In this document: one piece after another, positions 1 to 6,109 of the stretch | Layout: every line of letters starts with the position of its first letter | How positions within the stretch are numbered: position 1 is the first letter of the stretch | NCBI GenBank assembly: GCA_029859555.1 | Contig: JAOUCV010000031.1 | Span: 1 to 12,321, forward strand | Length of the DNA: 12,321 nucleotides | Direction: 5' to 3' | Source of the DNA: Gammaproteobacteria bacterium | GTDB taxonomy: Bacteria; Pseudomonadota; Gammaproteobacteria; UBA9214 | Made by a program: the position numbers and the translations under genes | The notes under the pieces: model-generated | Databases searched by the model: none | The model's input: the letters and a program-made list of their open reading frames with translations, nothing else | What the model was told of the DNA's origin: nothing

Positions 1-1419
1 GAACATCACCACGGTGATCGGCAGATCATAATTAACCGCCGTCATCAGCTCCATGCAACACATCTGGAAACCACCGTCACCGATGATGGCTATGGTTGGC
101 TTGTGCTCGGCAAAACGCGCACCAATGGCCGCTGGAATCGCATGCCCCAGCGAAGAGATTCCGGAGTTTGGATAAAAGCGGTTACCGGCGGAGACATTAA
201 AAAAGTTTTGCGCAAAAATCATGTTGTCATCGAACACGACCAGGTCTTTTTCAAACTTCTTTTCCAGCCGCTTGAAAAATTTTTCTACCAGCACAAAACC
301 GGACTGGAAGACTTCACTGCTGCCGGCATCACGCTTTTCAACCGAATCATTCGCCGCAATGTGCTTGCGTACTGCATCGCGATCCACGCCCTGGGCATCA
401 AGGTTATTCAAAACACCCGTGAGTGCCGCCTTGATATCAGCAGTGATCGCCACATCGGCCTTGAAGACCTTCTGTAACTGTTCCGGGTTACTGTCTATCT
501 GTGCGATTTTCTTGTTTTCAAGCAGGGTTTTATCCCACAGGTAACTGGTGCGTTCATTAAAGCCCGCCCCCAGGAAAATAATGGCATCGGCATTATCAAC
601 AATATACTTGTAGGCGTAACCGGTCGAGGTAACCCCGAGGCTGCCGAGCGACAGCGCAGACTGCTCGCTGATCACGCCCTTTCCCTTCATGCTGCTGGTC
701 ACCGGAATATTCAGCGAATCACTCAGCTCGGACACCAGCTCCTGTGCGCCTGATTTTATACAGCCGTAACCCGCAACAATCACCGGATTTCGCGCTTCCA
801 TAATCATGTCCGTCAAGGCATTGATCGACTGGATGTTCTCATACATGACATAGGATGGTTTTTCAGTCATCACGCTATCAAGCAGGTCTGCATCAACGAG
901 TTCCTTTTGAACGTTAAAAGGAAAACTCAGCAACACCGGCCCCGGGCTGTCAGAGAACAATGCTTTCGATGCCTGGTTCAGGACATTGGCGAGGTAATCG
1001 GTACGCTCAACCACCTTGTGGTAGCGGGTAATTCCCTGGAACAGTGCACTTTGATCTATGCTGCCGCCCTCGCCCGAACTTTCCTGCAGGCCGCCCTTGC
1101 CAAAAATATGCGTTGAGGTCTCGCCGGTAATAACCAGGATTGGCTGTTTGTCCACGTAAGCGCTGGCAATGCCTGTCACCAGGTTGGTGGCACCCGGCCC
1201 TGCGGTCGTGATGCAGGCCGATATTTTTCCCGATGCCCGCGCACAACCACTCGCCATAAATGACGCGCCCTGTTCATGCTTGACCAGCACGCTGTTGACG
1301 CTGGAGTGATAGAGGCTGTCGTACACCGGCAGAATATGCGCACCGGGCATACCGAAGATAAACTCGATACCCAGCTTCTCCAGATACTTAACGATCAGTT
1401 CGCTGACTTGGATTTTCAT
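1..1419 (-). CDS. Thiamine-diphosphate enzyme, acetolactate synthase large-subunit superfamily (3' end off the window)
   Basis: This reading frame is open from an ATG at 1417-1419 to the left edge (473 codons); families of this type run to about 550 residues, so the C-terminus is missing. The three-domain layout is visible. The N-terminal pyrimidine-binding domain has FGMPGAH (22-28), HEQGASFMASGCARASGK (48-65), whose E49 is the expected glutamate that activates the cofactor, and TTAGPGATN (71-79). A central domain spans about 190-340. The diphosphate-binding domain has SSLGHAIPAAIGA (422-434) and GDGGFQM (447-453). The window ends just before the Asn that completes the Mg/ThDP motif. The family joins or cleaves 2-oxo acids such as pyruvate. 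Where acetolactate synthases usually carry an RFDDRVT-type FAD-contact motif, this protein has GFNERTS (286-292), so the exact reaction is uncertain. No clear Shine-Dalgarno precedes the ATG. The gene diverges from pdxH. Confidence 0.9.
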   Translation of the reverse strand, partial: MKIQVSELIVKYLEKLGIEFIFGMPGAHILPVYDSLYHSSVNSVLVKHEQGASFMASGCARASGKISACITTAGPGATNLVTGIASAYVDKQPILVITGETSTHIFGKGGLQESSGEGGSIDQSALFQGITRYHKVVERTDYLANVLNQASKALFSDSPGPVLLSFPFNVQKELVDADLLDSVMTEKPSYVMYENIQSINALTDMIMEARNPVIVAGYGCIKSGAQELVSELSDSLNIPVTSSMKGKGVISEQSALSLGSLGVTSTGYAYKYIVDNADAIIFLGAGFNERTSYLWDKTLLENKKIAQIDSNPEQLQKVFKADVAITADIKAALTGVLNNLDAQGVDRDAVRKHIAANDSVEKRDAGSSEVFQSGFVLVEKFFKRLEKKFEKDLVVFDDNMIFAQNFFNVSAGNRFYPNSGISSLGHAIPAAIGARFAEHKPTIAIIGDGGFQMCCMELMTAVNYDLPITVVMF

Positions 1420-1713
1420 GAATACACGACTGAAAAAATATTTCGCGCTATTGTAATAGCACAGCGCAATTTTTCACATATCCCCGGCCAATACCCGCCC
1501 GCCGCGGATAATATTATTTATTCAATATATTCAATTGATTACAATATCTCCCATTGATTCACCACAGAAACCTCATTGTTTGAACGGCCCCCCGGGCCTG
1601 CTTCTTGCGATGCCAGAGCAGCTCGCTGCTTCGATCACAGCGCAGCAACAGCATCGATAAAATATTTCGATCCCGCCCTTTATTCCCGGCTGCCCTGCAA
1701 GTATTGTTTCCTT
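1420..1713. promoter_or_regulatory. Divergent intergenic region between the ThDP enzyme and pdxH
   Basis: This 294-bp gap separates the minus-strand ThDP-enzyme gene from plus-strand pdxH and must hold both promoters. The centre (about 1509-1560) is strongly AT-rich, with two TATTCAA copies at 1519-1525 and 1528-1534 and two ATTGATT copies at 1534-1540 and 1553-1559. A 14-bp inverted repeat, GCTATT-GT-AATAGC, lies at 1447-1460 in the leader of the ThDP gene, 28 bp before its ATG, and could be an operator. On the plus side TAAAAT near 1657 is a possible -10 for pdxH, but I see no good -35. An upstream in-frame extension of pdxH from 1576 shows no recognisable protein character, so I treat that part as non-coding. 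Confidence 0.45.
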
Positions 1714-2355
1714 ATGACTGACACTATCGAAGAACTTCGCACACACTGGATGTCGCAAGGACTAAAACGCGACAGCCTGGATCCCGATCCGATCAGGCAA
1801 TTTGAAACCTGGTATGCAGAGGCTATTGATTCCGGCATCGCTGAACCCAACGCCATGAGTCTTGCCACCACAGATGCAGGCTGCCAGCCATGGATCCGCA
1901 CCGTGCTGCTGAAATTCTATGACGCGTCCGGCTTCGTTTTCTACACCAACTATGAGAGTGCCAAGGCGCAACAACTGGCCGCCAATAACAAGGTCGGCCT
2001 GCTGTTTCCGTGGGTTGCCCTGGGCCGGCAACTCAAGATCACCGGCCATGCTGAAAAAGTTCCGACGGCTGAATCCATGAAATATTTCGCATCGCGCCCG
2101 CGCGGCAGTCAGATTGGCGCCTGGGCCTCGACCCAGAGCCAGGTAATTTCGTCGCGGTCCCTGCTGGATGCCAAGGTTGACGAGATCAAACGCCGGTTTG
2201 CCGAAGGTGAAATCCCGCTACCCTCTTTCTGGGGTGGCTACCGCGTGACGCCGACTGAGATCGAGTTCTGGCAGGCACGTGATTGCAGACTGCATGACCG
2301 TTTTGTCTATGTGAGGAATACAACCGGCTGGACAATAGAACGCCGCGCGCCCTGA
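1714..2355 (+). CDS. pdxH: Pyridoxine/pyridoxamine 5'-phosphate oxidase
   Basis: PdxH is a cytosolic FMN enzyme that oxidises pyridoxine or pyridoxamine 5'-phosphate with oxygen to pyridoxal 5'-phosphate, the last step of vitamin B6 synthesis and salvage. The ATG at 1714 gives 213 residues, against 218 in E. coli. Family signatures are clear: the FMN-binding RTVLLK (62-67), VFYTNYESAKAQQL (75-88), LLFPW..LGRQ (96-106), the substrate-contacting MKYFASRPRGSQIGAW (122-137), PLPSFWGGYRV (168-178) and the C-terminal RLHDRFVY (192-199), in which R192 and H194 match the E. coli Arg197/His199 active-site pair. The ending WTIERRAP is typical. The frame stays open upstream to 1576, but that extension has no PdxH homology and the family N-terminus begins close to this ATG. 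The Shine-Dalgarno is poor, so the start rests on homology. No operon partner is obvious; the gene downstream begins 181 bp later. Confidence 0.97.
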   Translation: MTDTIEELRTHWMSQGLKRDSLDPDPIRQFETWYAEAIDSGIAEPNAMSLATTDAGCQPWIRTVLLKFYDASGFVFYTNYESAKAQQLAANNKVGLLFPWVALGRQLKITGHAEKVPTAESMKYFASRPRGSQIGAWASTQSQVISSRSLLDAKVDEIKRRFAEGEIPLPSFWGGYRVTPTEIEFWQARDCRLHDRFVYVRNTTGWTIERRAP

Positions 2356-2472
2356 CATCCGTAAATTCCGGCCAATAGATAGACAGCCTGCTAAAGCTCA
2401 ACTATCCTTGGTGGGCTAGCTGACTGTTCTTGACAAGCGGTAATACAGCAGAAATCCGCACTTCGCACATAA

Positions 2473-2485
2473 CCGGACAGTCCGG
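2473..2485. promoter_or_regulatory. Short inverted repeat in the leader of the 2537-3160 gene
   Basis: CCGGA-cag-TCCGG is a perfect 5-bp inverted repeat located 52 bp before the ATG of the exported protein gene. It could be a small operator or a leader hairpin. It stands alone and I recognise no regulator for it. A consensus-like TTGACA lies just upstream at 2430-2435, but no acceptable -10 follows it at 16-18 bp. Confidence 0.2.
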
Positions 2486-2536
2486 GGATATGCATCACAA
2501 CAATTATCAGACGTCCATCAAAAAGGGAGAACCAAA

Positions 2537-3160
2537 ATGAAAAGCATCAAGTTACTTATCGCCTGCTCGGTACTGATGACATCGGTATCTGCAATGGCCG
2601 CAAACGATCCTGAAATGGATTACATTGACATGTCACCGGACAATCGCGTACCTCCTCCGGCGGGTATGAACTCTGCCACCCTGATTGAAGCGACCGCCAC
2701 GGTCACGGCGGTCGACATGGAAAGACACCTGGTGACCATACAGGGACCGCAAGGCAACATCGCCGTCATCCAGGTAACCGACCAGGTGAAGAACCTGCCA
2801 CAGGTCAAGATCGGTGACGTGGTTGACATCCAGTATTATCGAAGCGCGATCGCGGAGCTGGTAAAAGTTGACAAGAACACCACCCTCGACACCACAGTCA
2901 GCGGCGCCAAGATGACCAGGCCGGAAGGCGACAAACCCGGTGGCGCGATTGGTTTACAGGTAAAACGCCGTGCCGAGGTCATGTTTGTTGACCCCATCCA
3001 GAAGTTCATCACCTTCCTCAGCCCCGACCGCGGACTGCGCAAGATCTCGCTGGAGAACTCGCCCGATCTGCAACACTATCTGGAAGAATTGAAGAAAGGC
3101 GATATTGTTGAAGTCACGTACACAGAGGCGCTGGCCATTTCACTGGAACCCTCGAAATAG
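2537..3160 (+). CDS. Exported protein of unknown function with two repeated beta-rich domains
   Basis: I do not recognise this 207-residue protein by name. The first 21 residues are a clear Sec signal peptide (KSIK, a hydrophobic core, then SAMA before AND), so it should be periplasmic or outside the cell. The mature part contains two similar units of about 60 residues, at roughly 51-110 and 143-205. Each reads alternating hydrophobic strand, V-D, a strand with V/I-T, P-x-G, a variable stretch, K-x-GD-I/V-V-x-V/I-x-Y, then A-I/L-A. This matches a small beta-barrel or OB-like fold duplicated within the chain and joined by a polar linker (111-142). Neither unit has Cys, and I see no catalytic motif. 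The start is well supported by AGGGAGA at 2524-2530, 6 bp before the ATG. It may belong to the loosely defined secreted DUF5666-like proteins, but that is a guess. Confidence 0.85.
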   Translation: MKSIKLLIACSVLMTSVSAMAANDPEMDYIDMSPDNRVPPPAGMNSATLIEATATVTAVDMERHLVTIQGPQGNIAVIQVTDQVKNLPQVKIGDVVDIQYYRSAIAELVKVDKNTTLDTTVSGAKMTRPEGDKPGGAIGLQVKRRAEVMFVDPIQKFITFLSPDRGLRKISLENSPDLQHYLEELKKGDIVEVTYTEALAISLEPSK

Positions 3161-3373
3161 CAAACCACTTCCCGGCACCGGGTGGCCTGATACGTCACCC
3201 GGATCGCCGGGCACTGTTCTTGACAGCACTGTTCCCCGCCTGCGGGTAGATCACCCAGGCCACTGATTGCTGGCTGCGGATAAGGCTCAATACAGGTACC
3301 GGCGGCACCCCTTCTGCCAGCCTCCGTCACCCCGGAATTTCCCGGCCAGCCCCTCTATACATTATAAATTACT

Positions 3374-3393
3374 GATATATAACATTATATATC
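3374..3393. promoter_or_regulatory. Perfect 9-bp-arm inverted repeat upstream of the yceI-like gene
   Basis: GATATATAA and TTATATATC form a perfect inverted repeat with a 2-bp spacer (CA). It lies about 100 bp upstream of the inferred -10 of the YceI-like gene. AT-rich DNA makes chance palindromes more likely, but 9 matched pairs around a short spacer suit a dimeric regulator. I cannot name the regulator. Confidence 0.35.
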
Positions 3394-3438
3394 TGTGAGC
3401 GGGTAGTAAAAGTCATCCACCCTGAAAGGAACTCTTGC

Positions 3439-3455
3439 TGTGACAACATGTCACA
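3439..3455. promoter_or_regulatory. Inverted repeat TGTGAC-N5-GTCACA, probable activator or repressor site
   Basis: TGTGAC-AACAT-GTCACA is a perfect 6-bp-arm inverted repeat centred at 3447, about 45 bp upstream of the start of transcription inferred from the -10 at 3480-3485. The half-sites look like CRP (TGTGA/TCACA), but the spacing between TGTGA and TCACA is 7 rather than the canonical 6, so CRP itself is doubtful. It could serve a related or unrelated dimeric regulator of the YceI-like gene. Confidence 0.45.
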
Positions 3456-3476
3456 TGTATAAGTATTTTATTATAT

Positions 3477-3485
3477 TGTTATACT
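3477..3485 (+). promoter_or_regulatory. Extended -10 promoter element for the yceI-like gene
   Basis: TG-T-TATACT is a good extended -10 match. It predicts a start of transcription near 3492 and a leader of about 25 nt containing GGAGG at 3506-3510, 6 bp before the ATG at 3517. No good -35 is present, which suits an extended -10 promoter or one helped by a protein bound at 3439-3455. Confidence 0.5.
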
Positions 3486-3516
3486 TTAACAGTGAAGCCA
3501 TGATTGGAGGTAAAAC

Positions 3517-4182
3517 ATGCTGAAAAGATTACATCAATTTGCACTGCTGCTCACGCTGTTCGCGACCGCCGTATTGGCGACGGCGGAAGAGCCCGAGCTG
3601 TGTTCGCCCTTCAAGGATGGCAAGGTCGACACCACAGTGCTCGAGACCATGCTGTCCGCCGCACAGGACGGCCACCTCTACCGCATCCAGAAATCCAGTT
3701 CACGGGTCGGTTTCTGTGTCGACAGCAAACTGTCGCGAATCGAAGGCAGCTTTACTGACTTCCAGGGCGGGATGTCGCTGGCACCGGGTGAGCATAATGA
3801 CGGCCAGACCATGGTGCTGATAAAGACCGGCAGCCTGCAAACCGATAGCCAGCTGGTGAAAAGCATGGTCATGGGCGAGCACTTTTTTGATGTCGAGAAT
3901 CACCCTGAAGTGCTGTTTGTCAGCGATGGCTTTAAATGGACCGGGTCAAATACGGCGGTGCTGACAGGCAAGCTCACCCTGCGGGGAATCACAAAAGCTG
4001 TCATCTTCAATGTCAAACTGACGGCAGTGGGCGATGAACCGATAGACCAGGCCAGCAGGGTTCTGGTCAAGGCCAGCACATCTATCAACCGGGCCGACTT
4101 CGGCATGGACGAGTTGACCGCCGTAGTAGAGGGTAATGTACAGCTGTGTATGAGTGTCGAGGCACTCAAATACGAAGCGTGA
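3517..4182 (+). CDS. Exported YceI-like lipocalin-fold protein
   Basis: YceI proteins are periplasmic eight-stranded barrels; characterised members bind isoprenoids or other lipid-like molecules. This 221-residue protein begins with a signal peptide (residues 1-23, ending ATA before EE). The YceI core runs from about residue 54: LYRIQKSSSRVGFCVD, then IEGSFTDFQGGMSL (75-88), FFDVENHPEVLFVS (123-136), LTGKLTLRGITKAVIFNV (149-166) and INRADFGMD (190-198), all family hallmarks. Two things are unusual. About 30 residues with a Cys (C29) sit between the signal peptide and the barrel, and the first strand has SSS where most members have an HS pair. Three cysteines (C29, C67, C211) could form a disulfide after export. 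A strong Shine-Dalgarno (GGAGG, 6-bp spacing) supports the start. It has its own promoter region and converges on the anion permease gene. Confidence 0.95.
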   Translation: MLKRLHQFALLLTLFATAVLATAEEPELCSPFKDGKVDTTVLETMLSAAQDGHLYRIQKSSSRVGFCVDSKLSRIEGSFTDFQGGMSLAPGEHNDGQTMVLIKTGSLQTDSQLVKSMVMGEHFFDVENHPEVLFVSDGFKWTGSNTAVLTGKLTLRGITKAVIFNVKLTAVGDEPIDQASRVLVKASTSINRADFGMDELTAVVEGNVQLCMSVEALKYEA

Positions 4183-4235
4183 AGCAACGGCAAAGCCGGC
4201 AGCAGGATGACCCTGCAAGCCGTGATGCCGTTGCT
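4183..4235. terminator. Large imperfect hairpin between convergent genes, candidate bidirectional terminator
   Basis: AGCAACGGCA (4183-4192), directly after the TGA of the YceI-like gene, is perfectly complementary to TGCCGTTGCT (4226-4235), which overlaps the TAG of the opposing permease gene. Inside it, CGGC/GCCG (4197-4200 and 4219-4222) and GCAGG/CCTGC (4202-4206 and 4212-4216) also pair, giving one long, slightly bulged stem with a 5-nt loop. The position between two convergent stop codons suits a two-way terminator. No T-run follows on either strand, so it is not a textbook intrinsic terminator. Confidence 0.5.
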
Positions 4236-6015
4236 ACATCGGCCAAACCCAGACGATCATCGGTATCGATACCACGATAACCAGCACTTCCAGCGGTAAT
4301 CCCATGCGCCAGTAATCACCAAAGCGGTAACCGCCAGGCCCCATGACGAGGGTGTTGTTCTTGTGACCGATGGGCGTCAAAAATGCACAGGAGGCGGCAA
4401 CCGCCACGGCCATCAGGAACGGGTCCGGGCTCACCTGCAGATGGTTGGCAATATCCATGGCCACCGGCGCGGCAATCACTGCGGTAGCCGTATTATTCAT
4501 GACATCGGACAGCGTCATCGTCACGATCATTAACAACGTCAGCACCACTACCGGGGAATACCCTTCGGCCAGGCCGGTTATACCTGCAGCGACCAGGCCG
4601 GTACCGCCGCTGCTCTCAAGCGCTACCCCGAGCGGGATCATTGACCCCAGTAACACAATCACAGGCCACTCGATTGATTCATACACCTGGCGTGCCGGCA
4701 GGATATTCAGCAGTACAAAAGCGGCCACCACGATGGACAAGGCAACCGGCAAATACAGCACACCCACGCTGGCCAGTATAATAGCTGCAGCAAACAGGCC
4801 TGCAGCCAGCCATGCCTTGTGACGCTTGGTTGGTGTGAGTTTGTCGGAACCTGCCAGCGGCAAGGTACCCAGCCAGCTGCTGACTTCCGCGAGCAACTCG
4901 CCAGGACCAAACAGTAACAATACATCCCCCGCTCTTATTTCCAGCGTACGCACGCGCTGACGAAACTGCCTGCCCTCACGCGACACACCCAGCAAGGTGA
5001 CATCGAAACGGTTCTGCAACCGCAGCGTGTAGGCGGCACGCCCCTCGATACGCGCACCTCCCGGGACCACCACCTCCAGCAATGTCATGTCTTCATTGCT
5101 GAGTGGACCGGTATCTTGTCCCTTCGCCTGGTAATCCAGCTTCAGCACACCAACAATCTTGTCGATCGCTTCAGGCACCGCTTCCACCACCAGGATGTCA
5201 CCGACACGCACCTCGGACAACCGCGCCTGGCCAGGCAAGCGTTTACCCCGACGTATCAGGCCAATGACAGCCACATCCTCTTCTTCAGCCAGCGCATCAA
5301 GGTCACGCACACGCTGGCCAATAGCCGGAGAGTCCTCCGGTACGTGCAGTTCTGCGACATACTCACTGACATCGAAAAGTTTCTGCATTGCCTGTTGTTC
5401 CTTGTATCTGGCCGGCAACAGTCGCCAGCCAATGGTCGCAACAAACAATACGCCGACTACTGCGCAGGCAAGTCCGACCGGCGCAAAATCGAACATGGAA
5501 AAACTCGTCCCCGTGGCCTGCTGGCGGAATTCGGCAATGATAATATTCGGCGGCGTACCGATCAGGGTGATCATGCCACCGAGAATAGTGGCGAAAGAAA
5601 GCGGCATCAGTGTCAATGCCGGACTGCGCTTGGCCTTGTTTGCCGCCTGCATATCCACCGGCATCAGCAAGGCCAGCGCGGCAACATTGTTCATTACCGC
5701 AGACAGGGCGGCCGCAATACCGGACATACCGGCAATGTGTGTTTGCAGGGAATGAGAGAAGCGGCTGACCTGCTTGGCCACCTGTTCAACAACACCGGAG
5801 TTGGACAGGCCCTTGCTGACGATCAGTACCAGCGCAATGATAACGGTGGCCGGGTGGCCAAACCCTGAAAATGCCTGCTCTTTTGGCACCACACCGAGCA
5901 CCAGCGCCGCGATCAGCGCCATGAAGGCAACCAGGTCATAACGCAAGCGCCCCCAGATCAGCAGCACGAATACCACAAACAACAGTGTGAATAATATGGT
6001 TTGATCTGTCGTCAT
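4234..6015 (-). CDS. SLC13/DASS-type anion permease with two RCK_C (TrkA_C) domains
   Basis: This 593-residue inner-membrane protein belongs to the divalent anion:sodium symporter group, whose members with inserted RCK_C domains include sulfate transporters and E. coli YfbS. An N-terminal membrane half (about 1-200) has VMNNVAALALLMP (107-119) and LIGTPPNIII (151-160). Two soluble RCK_C domains follow (about 218-292 and 305-385; note the paired VGDILVVEA and AGDVLLLFG). The C-terminal membrane half (about 400-593) has DVMNNTATAVIAAP (504-517) and TPIGHKNNTLVMGPGGYRFGDYW (starting at 547). The paired Asn-Asn/Asn-Thr motifs are the family's sodium and substrate sites. The ATG at 6013-6015 has GGGGAG on the coding strand 5 bp upstream. 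The SulP gene lies 94 bp upstream in the same direction. Sulfate is the likely substrate by family and context, but dicarboxylates or other oxyanions are possible. Confidence 0.94.
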   Translation of the reverse strand: MTTDQTILFTLLFVVFVLLIWGRLRYDLVAFMALIAALVLGVVPKEQAFSGFGHPATVIIALVLIVSKGLSNSGVVEQVAKQVSRFSHSLQTHIAGMSGIAAALSAVMNNVAALALLMPVDMQAANKAKRSPALTLMPLSFATILGGMITLIGTPPNIIIAEFRQQATGTSFSMFDFAPVGLACAVVGVLFVATIGWRLLPARYKEQQAMQKLFDVSEYVAELHVPEDSPAIGQRVRDLDALAEEEDVAVIGLIRRGKRLPGQARLSEVRVGDILVVEAVPEAIDKIVGVLKLDYQAKGQDTGPLSNEDMTLLEVVVPGGARIEGRAAYTLRLQNRFDVTLLGVSREGRQFRQRVRTLEIRAGDVLLLFGPGELLAEVSSWLGTLPLAGSDKLTPTKRHKAWLAAGLFAAAIILASVGVLYLPVALSIVVAAFVLLNILPARQVYESIEWPVIVLLGSMIPLGVALESSGGTGLVAAGITGLAEGYSPVVVLTLLMIVTMTLSDVMNNTATAVIAAPVAMDIANHLQVSPDPFLMAVAVAASCAFLTPIGHKNNTLVMGPGGYRFGDYWRMGLPLEVLVIVVSIPMIVWVWPM

Positions 6016-6039
6016 GCCGGCTCCCCTGGTGACCGGAAA

Positions 6040-6048
6040 ACTATAACA
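6040..6048 (-). promoter_or_regulatory. Candidate extended -10 for the SLC13-type permease gene
   Basis: On the minus strand TG-T-TATAGT forms an extended -10 that would start transcription near 6033, leaving an 18-nt leader that still contains the GGGGAG ribosome binding site. This would allow the permease to be expressed apart from the SulP gene upstream. There is no recognisable -35, so support is modest. Confidence 0.33.
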
Positions 6049-6109
6049 CCGACAAGCGGCATGCGCAGCACCAGACTACAGCGTGAACATCCCCGGGCGG
6101 TAAATGCAA

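Larger units (their letters stand above)
3161..3516. promoter_or_regulatory. 356-bp intergenic region: GC-rich hairpins, then an AT-rich promoter region for the yceI-like gene
   Basis: No gene is visible here. The first half is GC-rich and hairpin-prone. CCCGG-ca-CCGGG (3171-3182) overlaps an alternative stem, CCGGGTG...CACCCGG (3178-3202, 11-nt loop), that could end the upstream transcript, although no T-run follows. The second half (about 3354-3500) is very AT-rich and contains two separate palindromes and an extended -10 for the YceI-like gene, described separately. GCACTGTTC occurs twice, beginning at 3211 and 3226. Confidence 0.5.

Noticed and set aside
1576..1713. N-terminal extension of pdxH from an ATG at 1576
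   Set aside because: The 46 extra residues (FERPPGPASCD...) have no PdxH character, and homologues begin near the ATG at 1714. The stretch also has to hold the promoter.
2430..2458. Sigma-70 promoter built on TTGACA at 2430-2435
   Set aside because: The bases 16-18 bp downstream (AAATCC, AATCCG, ATCCGC) are not a -10.
3439..3455. Canonical CRP site
   Set aside because: The half-sites match, but TGTGA and TCACA are 7 bp apart instead of 6, so I record it only as an unnamed inverted repeat.
5116..5868. 250-codon open frame on the plus strand opposite the SLC13-type gene
   Set aside because: Its composition is typical of a shadow frame, and the opposing frame has clear family motifs along the whole length.
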